A DNA stretch of 64,000 nucleotides from JAJCZB01 sp964350195 (GTDB lineage: Bacteria; Babelota; Babeliae; Babelales; Vermiphilaceae): contig CAYGJB010000002.1 of assembly GCA_964350195.1 (NCBI GenBank), positions 1 through 64,000 of the forward strand, written 5' to 3'. A program made the position numbers and the translations under genes. Shown one piece after another: positions 1 through 10,200 of this stretch (position 1 is the stretch's first letter; each line of letters begins with the position of its first letter). A model generated the notes under the pieces. The model ran no database searches. It was not told the origin of the DNA and worked only from the letters and a program-made list of their open reading frames with translations.

Positions 1-21
1 GACAAAATCATTCAAAAATAG

Positions 22-921
22 CGAGACTTTCTCCTTTTTTCTAGAGGCTTTTCAAGTTATTCGAATTTTGGGATAGGTTCTAAAAATAATATATCTGGCT
101 CAAATATACCGGACACCTCATCTGCTACTTTAATAAGTACCACCAATCCGATTGCCCAATTTGATAATGAGTATAGCCCTGTAGCAAATCTTACGAGCTT
201 TGAGATAAAAGTGAAAAATAATGTACAAGCTAATTGGACTACGCTTATTACTATCGATTACAAAAAATTTTCATATAATTTTGGTTATAGTTTATGGGCC
301 AAAAGTTGTGAAAAGTTTGGTGATAAACGAAGTAGAGAATGCGCTGTAAGCAATCAGCCCTCATTAATCGATTTATCGCAAAGCAATGTGTGGGCCCTCA
401 AAGGAGATGCTAACATGTTTGGTTTTGCTACCTTAAATGCAGGAGGACTTTCATTGAATGAAGCAGTAGCGTTATCTGCTTCCCAATTTAATTCAACTAT
501 CAATGCAGGAACCAATAGCACCGCAACAGGGGCTGATCCAATCTTGCGTAACTTAGGAATTGATAATGAGCGCTTTGCCTATGCAGGAACAAACAATCAG
601 AGGCTTAATTACGCATCAGGACTCTCATCGACAGAGTCTTCTCATATCAAAACGTCAATCAATCCAACATTCATCAATATTGATGACATTGCCTTAATAC
701 CAGTTCGCGGTATCTCTCATAAACTTCTTTTCAATTTCAATTGTGATGAATGGCCATACTTTTATGGAGCAGGAGCATCAATAGAATTTGGCCAAAACAA
801 AGCATCACGCATACCAGAAAATAGCTCTCTTGAACCTCTTTTAAATAGTGCTCACACCCAATGCACTACTTCATCGCTTTCACAATGGTCGATATGGTTT
901 AAGGGTGGTATTACATTTTGA
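22..921 (+). CDS. Outer-membrane beta-barrel-type protein, 5' end missing or frameshifted
   Basis: The frame is open from base 22 to the TGA at 919-921. The first usual start codon is a GTG at 211, but the residues before it (rich in S, N, G and aromatics) read like coding sequence, so the gene very probably begins left of the window. An in-frame TAG sits at 19-21, and a T-run at 35-40 could host a one-base slip from frame 2 into this frame. The protein alternates polar and hydrophobic residues and ends in WFKGGITF, a terminal aromatic typical of Bam-assembled barrels. Its tail resembles that of the protein at 36598 (WFKLGASF). The next gene starts 15 bases downstream behind a strong ribosome binding site, so the two are probably cotranscribed. 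Function is unknown beyond the barrel type. Confidence 0.6.
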   Translation, partial: RDFLLFSRGFSSYSNFGIGSKNNISGSNIPDTSSATLISTTNPIAQFDNEYSPVANLTSFEIKVKNNVQANWTTLITIDYKKFSYNFGYSLWAKSCEKFGDKRSRECAVSNQPSLIDLSQSNVWALKGDANMFGFATLNAGGLSLNEAVALSASQFNSTINAGTNSTATGADPILRNLGIDNERFAYAGTNNQRLNYASGLSSTESSHIKTSINPTFINIDDIALIPVRGISHKLLFNFNCDEWPYFYGAGASIEFGQNKASRIPENSSLEPLLNSAHTQCTTSSLSQWSIWFKGGITF

Positions 922-936
922 CAATAAAGGAGTCAC

Positions 937-2292
937 ATGAAAAAGACACTTTTCATTATTTTAATAGTACAAACATTCTCTATCTTACCCATTTCTCAAA
1001 CCCAATATAATGAATCGATATACAGAAAAGTTAGTGGCACAGAACACACTACCGATCTCATCTTTCCAAAAGTAACCAATATACAAAGCAGCGTTAATAA
1101 AATCGCACAAGAAAGCGCATCTCGTGGATTTATTTCAGCATTTGGAGAAGCAATTGTTACCAATCTCATTGATGAAATCAACATAAAATTTCAATATGGT
1201 ATTTCTTCTCTTGAGACAAGCCTATCTGTTCTTACTACAGGTACTATTTATTCAGTTGATGACTTTGCCGTGGTACAAACAGGCATCGATCCCGGTGCAA
1301 TGAGTCAAATCGAATCAAGACGTGCACTAAGATACCGCACTGGTCATGAAGGCTATATTATTTTTACTGCCACCTTCACCACACCAGGTATGGCAAATTC
1401 TACACAGCTCATGGGACTTTTTGATGATGATGATGGAGCCGCAATTGGTTATAACGGCACAGAATTTTCTATTTTGTTTAGAAGACGAGACGATGCCGAT
1501 CTTTTTATACCACAATCCTGCTTTAATTACGACACTCTTGATGGCACTGGTGCTAGTGGATTCAATCTTAATCCAAGCATGCTTAATATTTACCGTATCT
1601 CATATGGTTGGCTCGGCGCAGCTCCTATAAAATTTCAAGTTATGCGTACTGACGGTGTTTGGATTACCTTTCATGTTATTCAACGACCAAATGTCTCTGA
1701 GGGAACACACTTTAAAAATCCCATTTTACCTATAAGAGCTGAAGTAAAAAACAATGGTAACACAACTGATATAAAAGTACGTACTCCAAGTTGGAATGCC
1801 GGCCTTGCGGGTAACTTTACCACTCCAGCAAGTAGATTTTTTAGTAAAAGCAACACTGTAACAGTTCCTTCCACCGGCACGGAAAAACATGTACTAACAT
1901 TACGAAATAAATCTACCTTCCAGTCATTAACCAATAGAATTGAAGCGCGTATCGCCGCCCTTGGAGGCGGTGGAACAGATTTTTCTAACACTATTGTTAT
2001 TTTTCGGTTGAGAAAGAATGGCACCATAACAGGCGCTAGCTATTCTGATATAGATACAGATAACTCAATAATGGAATTCAGCACTGTGGGAACCTATAGC
2101 GCAAATACCGGAATAGAAACGTTTCTTATCGCTAATAACACTTTCGGTAGTGGCCCAGGAATTCAATTCATACCTAAATCTGAATACCCTATAATATTTT
2201 TGCCAGGTGAGACAATCACACTTACCGCTCAAATATTACAGTCAACGAATGTGCCAGTACTGGGAAGTTTGAGCTGGGAAGAACTTTTTTAG
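937..2292 (+). CDS. Secreted protein resembling viral/phage structural proteins
   Basis: 451 aa. The start is supported by AAAGGAG six bases before the ATG. Residues 1-20 form a signal peptide (MKKT, then a hydrophobic run), so the protein is exported. The middle (about 140-290) contains segments such as QLMGLFDDDDGAAIGYNGTEF, a FN-D-LDGTGASG stretch and RISYGWLGAAPIKF. From memory, the pattern of an oil-drop glycine strand, an RR-DD turn, LDGTG-SG and YxWLG occurs in virion proteins of large DNA viruses and some phages. I could not search for this. The C-terminal third is beta-rich with a Gly-rich linker (ALGGGGTDF). It follows a barrel gene and is closed by a hairpin. An adhesin or surface lattice protein of viral ancestry is a reasonable guess. 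Confidence 0.6.
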   Translation: MKKTLFIILIVQTFSILPISQTQYNESIYRKVSGTEHTTDLIFPKVTNIQSSVNKIAQESASRGFISAFGEAIVTNLIDEINIKFQYGISSLETSLSVLTTGTIYSVDDFAVVQTGIDPGAMSQIESRRALRYRTGHEGYIIFTATFTTPGMANSTQLMGLFDDDDGAAIGYNGTEFSILFRRRDDADLFIPQSCFNYDTLDGTGASGFNLNPSMLNIYRISYGWLGAAPIKFQVMRTDGVWITFHVIQRPNVSEGTHFKNPILPIRAEVKNNGNTTDIKVRTPSWNAGLAGNFTTPASRFFSKSNTVTVPSTGTEKHVLTLRNKSTFQSLTNRIEARIAALGGGGTDFSNTIVIFRLRKNGTITGASYSDIDTDNSIMEFSTVGTYSANTGIETFLIANNTFGSGPGIQFIPKSEYPIIFLPGETITLTAQILQSTNVPVLGSLSWEELF

Positions 2293-2325
2293 TAGATACT
2301 TCTACAGAGCTCACAAAAAATAGTA

Positions 2326-2359
2326 TAAGAGGCCAGGGATATATTACCCCGGCCTCTTA
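2326..2359 (-). terminator. Intrinsic terminator between convergent genes
   Basis: The arms 2326-2338 and 2347-2359 form a GC-rich stem (TAAGAGGCC..GGG paired with CCC..GGCCTCTTA). Read on the minus strand it is followed within five bases by six U residues, so it mainly ends the haloperoxidase-like gene. It may also stop the plus-strand gene ending at 2292. Confidence 0.8.
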
Positions 2360-2376
2360 CCTTGTGATCTAAAATA

Positions 2377-4023
2377 CTAACCCAATAAGTTTGTTGTTTT
2401 TTTAGCACCAATAGTGATTTTTGTTCCATCAAATTTAGTCAGTGTAAATCCTTTGAATGGAATATTGCGCGTGAATGACTCATCTTGCAATAGAGATAAT
2501 GCTACTTTTTCGCCAAGCAACAATCCCTGATCACAATCAGTACGATAATGTACACCAGCATGATCTCTTCCAATTGAAGTATTAAATGCTAGTTTGTTCA
2601 GCTCATTACCAACAGTTAATGTGGCGCCTGTATAATCAACAAGTAAGTTATTATTTGAGTTTGGCTCTACAGGACTCGGTATAACATACTCTTCATTAAA
2701 GAATGCTTTCAAGATAGTTGCACAAGCACCAGCTACTGTTGAATGACCTTGAGGATAGCTTGGATGAGTTGGGGATCCTTCAGGAAATGCTTGAGGTAAC
2801 AAGTAGCTTCCAAAAGTAGAGAAAATATTCGTTAATGCTGTTGAATTAATCACATCAGCATGAAGTCCAAAATCCTGGGTGCCTGTTTTTTGTTGATTAA
2901 CCAAAAATCCTGCAAATTCTGGGCGAAGTCTTCTATGCACCAACCATTTTTGATACCAGGCAGCTCGTAGCCCATATTCAGCAGCCATAGAGATAAGTGT
3001 TACTACATCAGGAAGATAGTAAGTTACAAATGATTCTTGCGTAGGATTATTAAGATAAGGGTTTGCGGGATCAAGCGCATCAGCACCATAACTATTTAAT
3101 ATAAGGGCTGCCCCAAGATAAGGCTCAACTGGATAGCAATCATGCACATATTGTGCAAGATCTCTTCCATTTCTAATAAATAAACGTTCAACAGTAAATG
3201 AGGTTGAACGAGTAGGATTATGCCCTTTTTGAATAAACTGCCATTCGTTGAATGTGGTCATAAAATCATTTGATGTTGTAGATTGTGGTACCACTTGTGC
3301 TTGATAGTCAACTCCGGCAGTGCCTGTTGTTACATTACTTAAATTAGATGATGGTCCAGTAGGAATGCCAAGATATAAAAATTGTGATATATAAGGGCCA
3401 GTTTGTACTCCTGCCATATCGCTTTTAAACAAATTTGCTGTAGTTACCGGTGTTGGCCCGTTATAATCAGAAAGATTATTTAAATCTGTTACTGCCAATG
3501 CAGCTGTTGCATCTGTATCGTACTCATTGAAAAAAACATCGCGAAGAAGCGACATCCAATATACTTCTACCATTTCAGATGCAAATTGTGCAGAAGTTAA
3601 AACCGGCGGCGCAATCATAGAATGAATCCATCCATCAGAAGCATTTAAGTTATAAGTGAATGCTGCCTGAGGATCAACTAATTTACGTTCAACTGGATCT
3701 GTTCCCATAGTAATAGCGTTAAAATCTGCTTGAGTATTGGTGTATAAAGCTTTGACTACCTGCGCAAACGCGGCCGAATCAATTAATCCCGACTCAAGCT
3801 GCTTTAAAGCTTTGCCATAACTTGCTCGTTTATCAGCATAGCGAGCCTCATCACCATTGGTAGGTTGAGCTGCCAAAGCTTGCTGTGCATCTGACTCAGA
3901 AACAGTAGTCCTAATAATTTTGCTATCAACTCTCCGGTTCGCACGTAAAATATTTTTAAAGACAGTATCACTTTGTGTGTATGTCTGAGATGAGACAAGT
4001 AACATCAACACTATTTTTTTCAC
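2377..4023 (-). CDS. Vanadium-dependent haloperoxidase / PAP2-superfamily protein, exported
   Basis: 548 aa with an N-terminal signal peptide (MKKIVLMLLVSSQTYTQS) and an AGGAG site before the ATG. The C-terminal half carries the vanadate/phosphate pocket: KWLVHRRLRPE with Lys359 and Arg367 (eight-residue spacing, as in algal bromoperoxidases), HPSYPQGH with Gly426 and His427, and GRDHAGVH with Arg486 and His492. The family uses these residues to hold vanadate for halide oxidation by peroxide, or phosphate for hydrolysis. The Ser normally before the Gly-His pair is Gln425 here, so activity is not certain. Exported location fits both roles. It is followed by its own terminator, with a barrel gene 15 bases upstream on the same strand. 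Confidence 0.85.
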   Translation of the reverse strand: MKKIVLMLLVSSQTYTQSDTVFKNILRANRRVDSKIIRTTVSESDAQQALAAQPTNGDEARYADKRASYGKALKQLESGLIDSAAFAQVVKALYTNTQADFNAITMGTDPVERKLVDPQAAFTYNLNASDGWIHSMIAPPVLTSAQFASEMVEVYWMSLLRDVFFNEYDTDATAALAVTDLNNLSDYNGPTPVTTANLFKSDMAGVQTGPYISQFLYLGIPTGPSSNLSNVTTGTAGVDYQAQVVPQSTTSNDFMTTFNEWQFIQKGHNPTRSTSFTVERLFIRNGRDLAQYVHDCYPVEPYLGAALILNSYGADALDPANPYLNNPTQESFVTYYLPDVVTLISMAAEYGLRAAWYQKWLVHRRLRPEFAGFLVNQQKTGTQDFGLHADVINSTALTNIFSTFGSYLLPQAFPEGSPTHPSYPQGHSTVAGACATILKAFFNEEYVIPSPVEPNSNNNLLVDYTGATLTVGNELNKLAFNTSIGRDHAGVHYRTDCDQGLLLGEKVALSLLQDESFTRNIPFKGFTLTKFDGTKITIGAKKTTNLLG

Positions 4024-4038
4024 ACTCTCTCCTCGTTT

Positions 4039-4857
4039 TTAAAATATAATACTAAAATTAGCATTTACACCCAGATACCATCTTTTATTGTCAGAGATTG
4101 GAAAAACGACGCAGTCTGAGTTAGTATCGCATGTATTAGCAAATGTATTCCAATCAAAAAAAGGTATAAGCGAGAGATTGAGTCCTACCTTCTTCGCTAC
4201 ACGATAATGAAATAGAACCGGTACTTTTATATTAAAACCTTGAGAATACTTAAGTTTTATTTTGTCATCACACCTTGAATCGCAATAATCTTCTACACAA
4301 GGAGTTGATACCCGCAAACGACTATAAGCACCCACTCTATACTGCAACTCGCATCCAATAGAAAAACTTTTTGGTGAATGATACAATAACTTTAAATCAA
4401 TAGGCAGATACATTTGATAATATTTATAGCGCATAATTGAAGGGTCAACTTCATATGATAAATGTTGAAACCCTATACCAACTGATGGAATAAGAGAAAA
4501 TGTTTTTGAATCATTCGAATAATAATAACCTAATCTCCAATCTGTAAGGTAATCGGCTACATTTGCGAGTAAAGATCCTCCTGTTTGACAGCTTGTATTA
4601 CATAAGTCTGGCTTATCAGAGCAAATAAGCCCAGCATTCCATTTTCCATCAAAATGCAATCCTGTATAAACTCGAGAGGCTTTTTTATAAGAAAAATCAA
4701 CATGAGGTCCAGCTAAATAGCCGCTTTGATTGGCAATAGAACCAAGACTATAATGGGCATAATTAAAATCTATTCCAAAATTTGTGCAGAACCGAGATGC
4801 TTTAATGGAAATAGAAAAAAGTATAAGAAAGGCTAAATACAACCTAGAACTACGCAT
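4039..4857 (-). CDS. Small outer-membrane beta-barrel protein
   Basis: 272 aa. It has a hydrophobic signal peptide at residues 1-20, alternating beta-strand pattern, several Cys pairs in predicted loops (CSDKPDLCNTSC, CVEDYCDSRC, CDTNSDC) and a C-terminal Phe (ANFSIIF). This fits an OmpA/OmpW-like eight-strand barrel whose loops may be disulfide-braced. The ribosome binding site is AAAAGGAG seven bases before the ATG. It lies 15 bases upstream of the haloperoxidase-like gene on the same strand, so the two are likely one operon. I do not recognise a specific family. Confidence 0.7.
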   Translation of the reverse strand: MRSSRLYLAFLILFSISIKASRFCTNFGIDFNYAHYSLGSIANQSGYLAGPHVDFSYKKASRVYTGLHFDGKWNAGLICSDKPDLCNTSCQTGGSLLANVADYLTDWRLGYYYSNDSKTFSLIPSVGIGFQHLSYEVDPSIMRYKYYQMYLPIDLKLLYHSPKSFSIGCELQYRVGAYSRLRVSTPCVEDYCDSRCDDKIKLKYSQGFNIKVPVLFHYRVAKKVGLNLSLIPFFDWNTFANTCDTNSDCVVFPISDNKRWYLGVNANFSIIF

Positions 4858-4934
4858 AGAAACTCCTTTTTTAAGAATCCTGGTTCTGTAAACAAATTTC
4901 TATCTTATCCTTTTTCAAACTTTGCTCACAAAGC

Positions 4935-7220
4935 CTAATTTTTCAATTTTAATCGGGATAATTTACCAAGAGGTACAATAGAAGCATCAAAATTTATATT
5001 AGGCCATAACGACAATATGCCGTATGACTCAAAAACAAATTTACCCACCGATGAGCTTAAATTTTGATACAATTTTAATGCAGCCTGTGGCTGAACTCTT
5101 AGAGTGCTTGAACTGCTATATAATTTTAAAGTACCGCTTTGTATGTTTCTATAATTTAGCGATCCCGATAATAGATTTAACTCAGCACCCGGAAGTATAT
5201 GAACATAAAAATCATTTACGGAAGATATACCGTCACCAAGATTTATACCTTCATCAATCTGAATAAAATCATCTTCAGATAAACCAAAAGCCCGTTTCTC
5301 TGAAGATAGATTGGCGTCATTCTCAATGATCATTGTACCTTTCTTTAAATTCATCCCCACGGTAGTAGTAGCTAAAAAGGATCTATTTAAAATCAATTCA
5401 GAAGAATAATCCTCAAAATACAGTAAATCTTTTGAGTTAATCGATGGATCATAGCTAAAAGTAAATCCTGGACTCAACTTTAACACTGAATCTACAGCTA
5501 TGGTACTTGTTTGACTTGATTGATATGCAAATATTGAGCTTCCACTCATACGAATTGCGTCCTGAAAAAGAATTGATCCCATAGAAAAAGTAGTCGTTTC
5601 ATCTTGTATCCAATGCACATTGTTTAATACTAAAGCACTTGAATCATGTGTACAATGAATTTTATCACCCTTGAGCCCTGTCAAAGTCGCATTTTCAATA
5701 GATAGCTGTGCCCCTTCAGTGATAAGCATTGATCCCGTAGAAGAAAAATCAATTATTTTATTATTACCATTAATTGAACAACTTCCTTGAAATAATATCG
5801 GCCCATTTATAACTAACTTATTACTCATAATAAGTTTGATATCTTTAAAAAAAAGAGACTTGGAAATAAAATTATATAAATACAACTTATCGGTAGTATC
5901 TCCCACAGCCAAATACATACCCTCAGGATGCCATGCAATAGCTTCAGCATCTTTTGCCAGCTTTTCTCCTGCTACCATCGAAAATGTTTTGCTCACTTCA
6001 TTGTAATAAAAAATTTCCACTTCAAGCCCACTCGAATCGGTACCTTTTGCCACTGCAAGATAGTTACCGCCTTTCATCCAGTCCAATCCAAAAATCGTTT
6101 TGGTTTCTCCAACTAAGGCAGAGCTCACCGAAGATAGAACACCATCTGTATGAATATATGATTTGAGTTGCTCAGTTGACTCACTTGTTCCAATAGAAAA
6201 AAATGTATCATCTGGACGCCACCGAATAGCGTATACATCTGAATTTAGATTTGCTGTTGCATTAGAGTTTAAAGTAAACCCATCAAATGAATAAACTATC
6301 ACCTCTGCGCTTTTGCTACTCTTTGTAGCAATAGCCAAGTAATTTCCATTAGAGCTCCACGAAAGATCATAAATAGTCGTAGAATGGCCTATTGATAATA
6401 GAATTCTCGAACCAAAAGTACCGTTTGTTACTGGATAGACATATATGTAAGAGGTTCTATTTTTGCCTACAGCAAGATAATTACCATCTGGAGTCCATGC
6501 CAATGAAATTACATCATCTGTGTTCTCACTATCTACCAAAGTAATCGATGATACTTCAGAATCAAAAAGCCATGTTTGCAATTCATTGCCAGTAATGGAT
6601 CCGGTAACAAAGTAATAACTACTTGGATGCCATCTTATAGACCTAATATCATTTGAGCTACCCATATCATAAGATGCTTTTAAACTTAATACTCCATTAA
6701 CTACTTCAAATATCTGAATTTCATCATGATTACTTGATCCATCTAAACCCACTGCAAGATAATTCCCATCATATGACCAGTCTAATGAAAAAATACGACG
6801 ACTAAATTGCTTTTCTTCAGTAAGATTTATGGCAGAAAAATGTGCCTGAGAGGGTAAATAAGTGTTATTAACATTATGTGGTAGCGTTAAAGAAAAAAAA
6901 TTTCCATCTATTTTTCCATTTCCAATGTTTACTGGGCTTTGAAGGTACAAATCATTAGATAAGCGTAAAGTTCCTCCATTTAAAACAATATCACCAGAAA
7001 TAGGAAAATAAGCATTGTAATCACATATAGTGGTTTTATTCTGCAAAATAAAACCACTTTTTAATATCGAAAAGCCAGAAATTTCATTAGAATCTTCATT
7101 CAAAAAAAAAGCTTTTCCTTGCTTAGCAACTTCCGAATCAGAACCAACCTTTCTTGCAGATAAAGACATTCCACAGAAAAGTAACCATAACAGAAGTAGT
7201 TTTTCATGTATTTGTTTCAT
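4935..7220 (-). CDS. Exported beta-solenoid protein with an inserted seven-bladed WD40-like propeller
   Basis: 761 aa from the ATG at 7220. A TTG 15 bases upstream is in frame, but it lies inside the preceding stop region. A signal peptide is present (LLLLWLLFCGMSLSA). Residues 142-450 hold seven repeats of about 45 residues, each with a core like W-pP-DGNYLAVG followed by a V-x-V-Y-strand, enough for one closed propeller. Before and after lie beta-solenoid segments with Leu/Asn/Gly ladders and the marker F-Y-S-QTSTI-DS that is also found three times in the upstream 1245-aa protein. The stop of that gene and this start are one base apart (TAATATG), so translation is probably coupled. The role is likely surface binding or adhesion; no catalytic motif is seen. 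Confidence 0.75.
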   Translation of the reverse strand: MKQIHEKLLLLWLLFCGMSLSARKVGSDSEVAKQGKAFFLNEDSNEISGFSILKSGFILQNKTTICDYNAYFPISGDIVLNGGTLRLSNDLYLQSPVNIGNGKIDGNFFSLTLPHNVNNTYLPSQAHFSAINLTEEKQFSRRIFSLDWSYDGNYLAVGLDGSSNHDEIQIFEVVNGVLSLKASYDMGSSNDIRSIRWHPSSYYFVTGSITGNELQTWLFDSEVSSITLVDSENTDDVISLAWTPDGNYLAVGKNRTSYIYVYPVTNGTFGSRILLSIGHSTTIYDLSWSSNGNYLAIATKSSKSAEVIVYSFDGFTLNSNATANLNSDVYAIRWRPDDTFFSIGTSESTEQLKSYIHTDGVLSSVSSALVGETKTIFGLDWMKGGNYLAVAKGTDSSGLEVEIFYYNEVSKTFSMVAGEKLAKDAEAIAWHPEGMYLAVGDTTDKLYLYNFISKSLFFKDIKLIMSNKLVINGPILFQGSCSINGNNKIIDFSSTGSMLITEGAQLSIENATLTGLKGDKIHCTHDSSALVLNNVHWIQDETTTFSMGSILFQDAIRMSGSSIFAYQSSQTSTIAVDSVLKLSPGFTFSYDPSINSKDLLYFEDYSSELILNRSFLATTTVGMNLKKGTMIIENDANLSSEKRAFGLSEDDFIQIDEGINLGDGISSVNDFYVHILPGAELNLLSGSLNYRNIQSGTLKLYSSSSTLRVQPQAALKLYQNLSSSVGKFVFESYGILSLWPNINFDASIVPLGKLSRLKLKN

Positions 7221-7221
7221 A

Positions 7222-10200
7222 TTATTTAACAACAATCGATCCGGTAATATTTTTGCCCGTATTTTTTCTTATCGATGAGCTTGGACGCAACAAAAGAGAC
7301 CCTAAGCCCAAATCTAGATCCTGATATAGTACCAGCCGAGCCTGATCCTCCAAAAATATATGAGACAACTTATTCTTTGCCTTAAAGGATTCAGGAAAAC
7401 GATTATTATAAACAACTGATCCTTTTAATACCGTAAGAGATGAGCCAGCATATATTGTTAACGTGCAGTCTTCTCCATCTAATCCATTACCTATCTGAAG
7501 CCCCTCATCAATAGTTTCTATAATTTTTCCTATATCATTTTCCGTCTCATACGATTCTACCAACACAGCAGAATCCCCTTTAATATCTAAGCTTCCTTTT
7601 GTTAAAGATAATCCTGTTGTGGTTATATAGAGAGTTGAATTATTCATTAAAAGCGTCGCTGTCTCGTCTTCTAATGCAAACCGATAAGGCGTATCTGCGT
7701 CATAACTAAAAGTAAATCCAGTATCAAACTTCAAACGAGAATCTGCACATATTGTGCTTGTTTGATTTGATTCATACACAAAATTAGCATTACCATACAT
7801 AGTTACATCATTTTTAAAGCACATTGCACCTTTAGTGAAAGTATAATCAGCTGAACAAAGTTGGCCCCACGCAGTATTATCAAAAACTAAAACACTATTA
7901 TCATCCATACAATAGATATCGTTACCACCAATATCCTCAATAATTAATCCACTCAAACAAAGCCTTGAATGCGGTGCTACACATAGTGCACCCCCGGAAA
8001 GCAATCTCAACATTTGTCCGTTTCCCTTTATTTCTACATCTCCCTCAAGTGTCCACGTTCCTTTTAAATCTACTTTTCCATAAAAGTTTATAGCTCCGTT
8101 TATAGACTTCCAATGAATGTCAGTATCCCATACTGTATTACTCAAACCCACATATATATTAGATGTACCTAAATCAATGTACCCATCCCCCTTAATAACC
8201 ACCTCATTGGCAAGATTTATATCCTTTTGCAACCTTATAGTGCCTCCATTAAGAATTGGACTCATAAAAACTGTACCACTAAAATTTGATATTAACTCTG
8301 CATTTCTATCAGCAAAAGAGAGTAATCCACCAATATTGCCTGTACCATCAATTCTATTACCTAGCCCCGAAACCAATAGAAAGAGAGGAAATGTTCCGTT
8401 AATCATATTTAAAATATTATCATTGCCGCTCATTAACATGGTATAAAAATTATAATAAGATCCCGTAAAACTAAATTCATCTCTTCCATTTAGAATACGA
8501 CAGTTAGAATAAGTGAGAGAAACTCCCGGTTCAATTGTAAGATGGGCTAAAGCATCTACATCTACAGTTAGATTGCTTAAAAATAAATTTTGATATAAAT
8601 AAAAAAAGCTACCTGCTTTTCGAATCATATGAGAAACATTAATTTTTGATTCTATACCTAACGGATCAGTAATATTATAAGTTACAACACCACTTAAAAA
8701 GCGTACCGTAACACCCGGAAGCATGATAAGCTTCATGTCATTATCTGGATTACCATCACCAAAAATAAGACCCGTTGCTGTATTTGTTGATTGCACATCA
8801 ACTTGCACATCTCGAGAAGAAATAACAGTTCCCCTCAACATTTGAAGACCCGTATCATTAACAAAAAGCTTACAGTCTTCTAGCTTAAGCGTGGAAGTTT
8901 TATCTACAAATGCAAATGGTTCATTACCATTATTTCTTCCAACCGCAAAAGTAACACCATTGATAACCTCTAGGCTCGCATCACTTTGTATCGTAGAAGT
9001 CATTTCGCTATCATAGGAAAAGGTATAGGCGCCACTCAAAACATTTTGTAAATAAAATTCCATACTACCTTTTTCAAAGCAATAGTCCCCCGTCATTTCA
9101 GCTCTGCTTTCAAGGCTCGTGATAACTCCACTATTATCAACACAGCGCAAATTTTTTTCAGCTAACCCTAAAATACGCATATTATGAAAAACTAACTGCG
9201 AATTTTTTTCAATAACAATCTCTCCCCCCTCAGCAAAGATCAGTTTTGAAGTATCCCCTTTAAACGTACAGTTTCCTTCGATTGTCCAGGTAGAAGATAA
9301 GGTAACCTTTCCGCTTAAATCAATCACCCCCCCGTCACTTTTCCAATAAATTGGAGTAGTTGCCTGAAATCCCGAGCCAAAAGCTAGGTGATTTTTCTTC
9401 AGATCTATTGTACCCGGACCTACAACATTGCCATCTCCGTGAAAAAGAAGATCATAATCCAAGTTGAACGTGCCATCATTTAAAACAAGTGCGCTTCCAA
9501 TATAACCATTAAGACCTGCTGTGAGTTCCGCTGAAGAATTGGACAAAGTAATTGCACCCGCAAAACCACCATTTCCACGAATAGCATTAGAGGTTCCACT
9601 GACCACTAAATAAAGGGGCAATGTTCCCTTTGTCAAAAAAAGAGATTGATTACCGCTCAGAGCATAGGTGTACGCATTTATTTGCTGAGCGCTAATATCA
9701 AACTTAATATCTGGAAGCCTAACACAGGCACTATCATAAGAGAGCTGCCTTCCAGATTCAACTTCAATAGGTGCAACATAATTTGATTTCAACTGAACTG
9801 TGATATCTTTTATCGTAAAATTCTGTGGCATATATATTTTTGATCCAAGCTCTCGGATCATTCGAGAGCTTTGGGAGGAAGCAATTAATCTATCTGATGC
9901 ATAATTGTTATAAACCCAATAGCCGGAATTGTGTGAAAGTGCAGCTCCAGGGGACACCCAAATAGTAATATCGTTTTCAGGAGAGCCATCTCCAAGAATC
10001 ACCCCTGTAGAAGTGGTAGTACCCATCGCATCAATGTTTACCAACCGATCTAAAACAAGCGTACCTCTGGTAAGCAAGACACCTTGATCTGAGGCAATAA
10101 ATGAACAATTATCCAAACGTAATTTCGAAGATGAATCTTCAAAATAAAGCGGATCATTTTGTGTTTCAACATCTCTACCCATACATATATACATACCATC

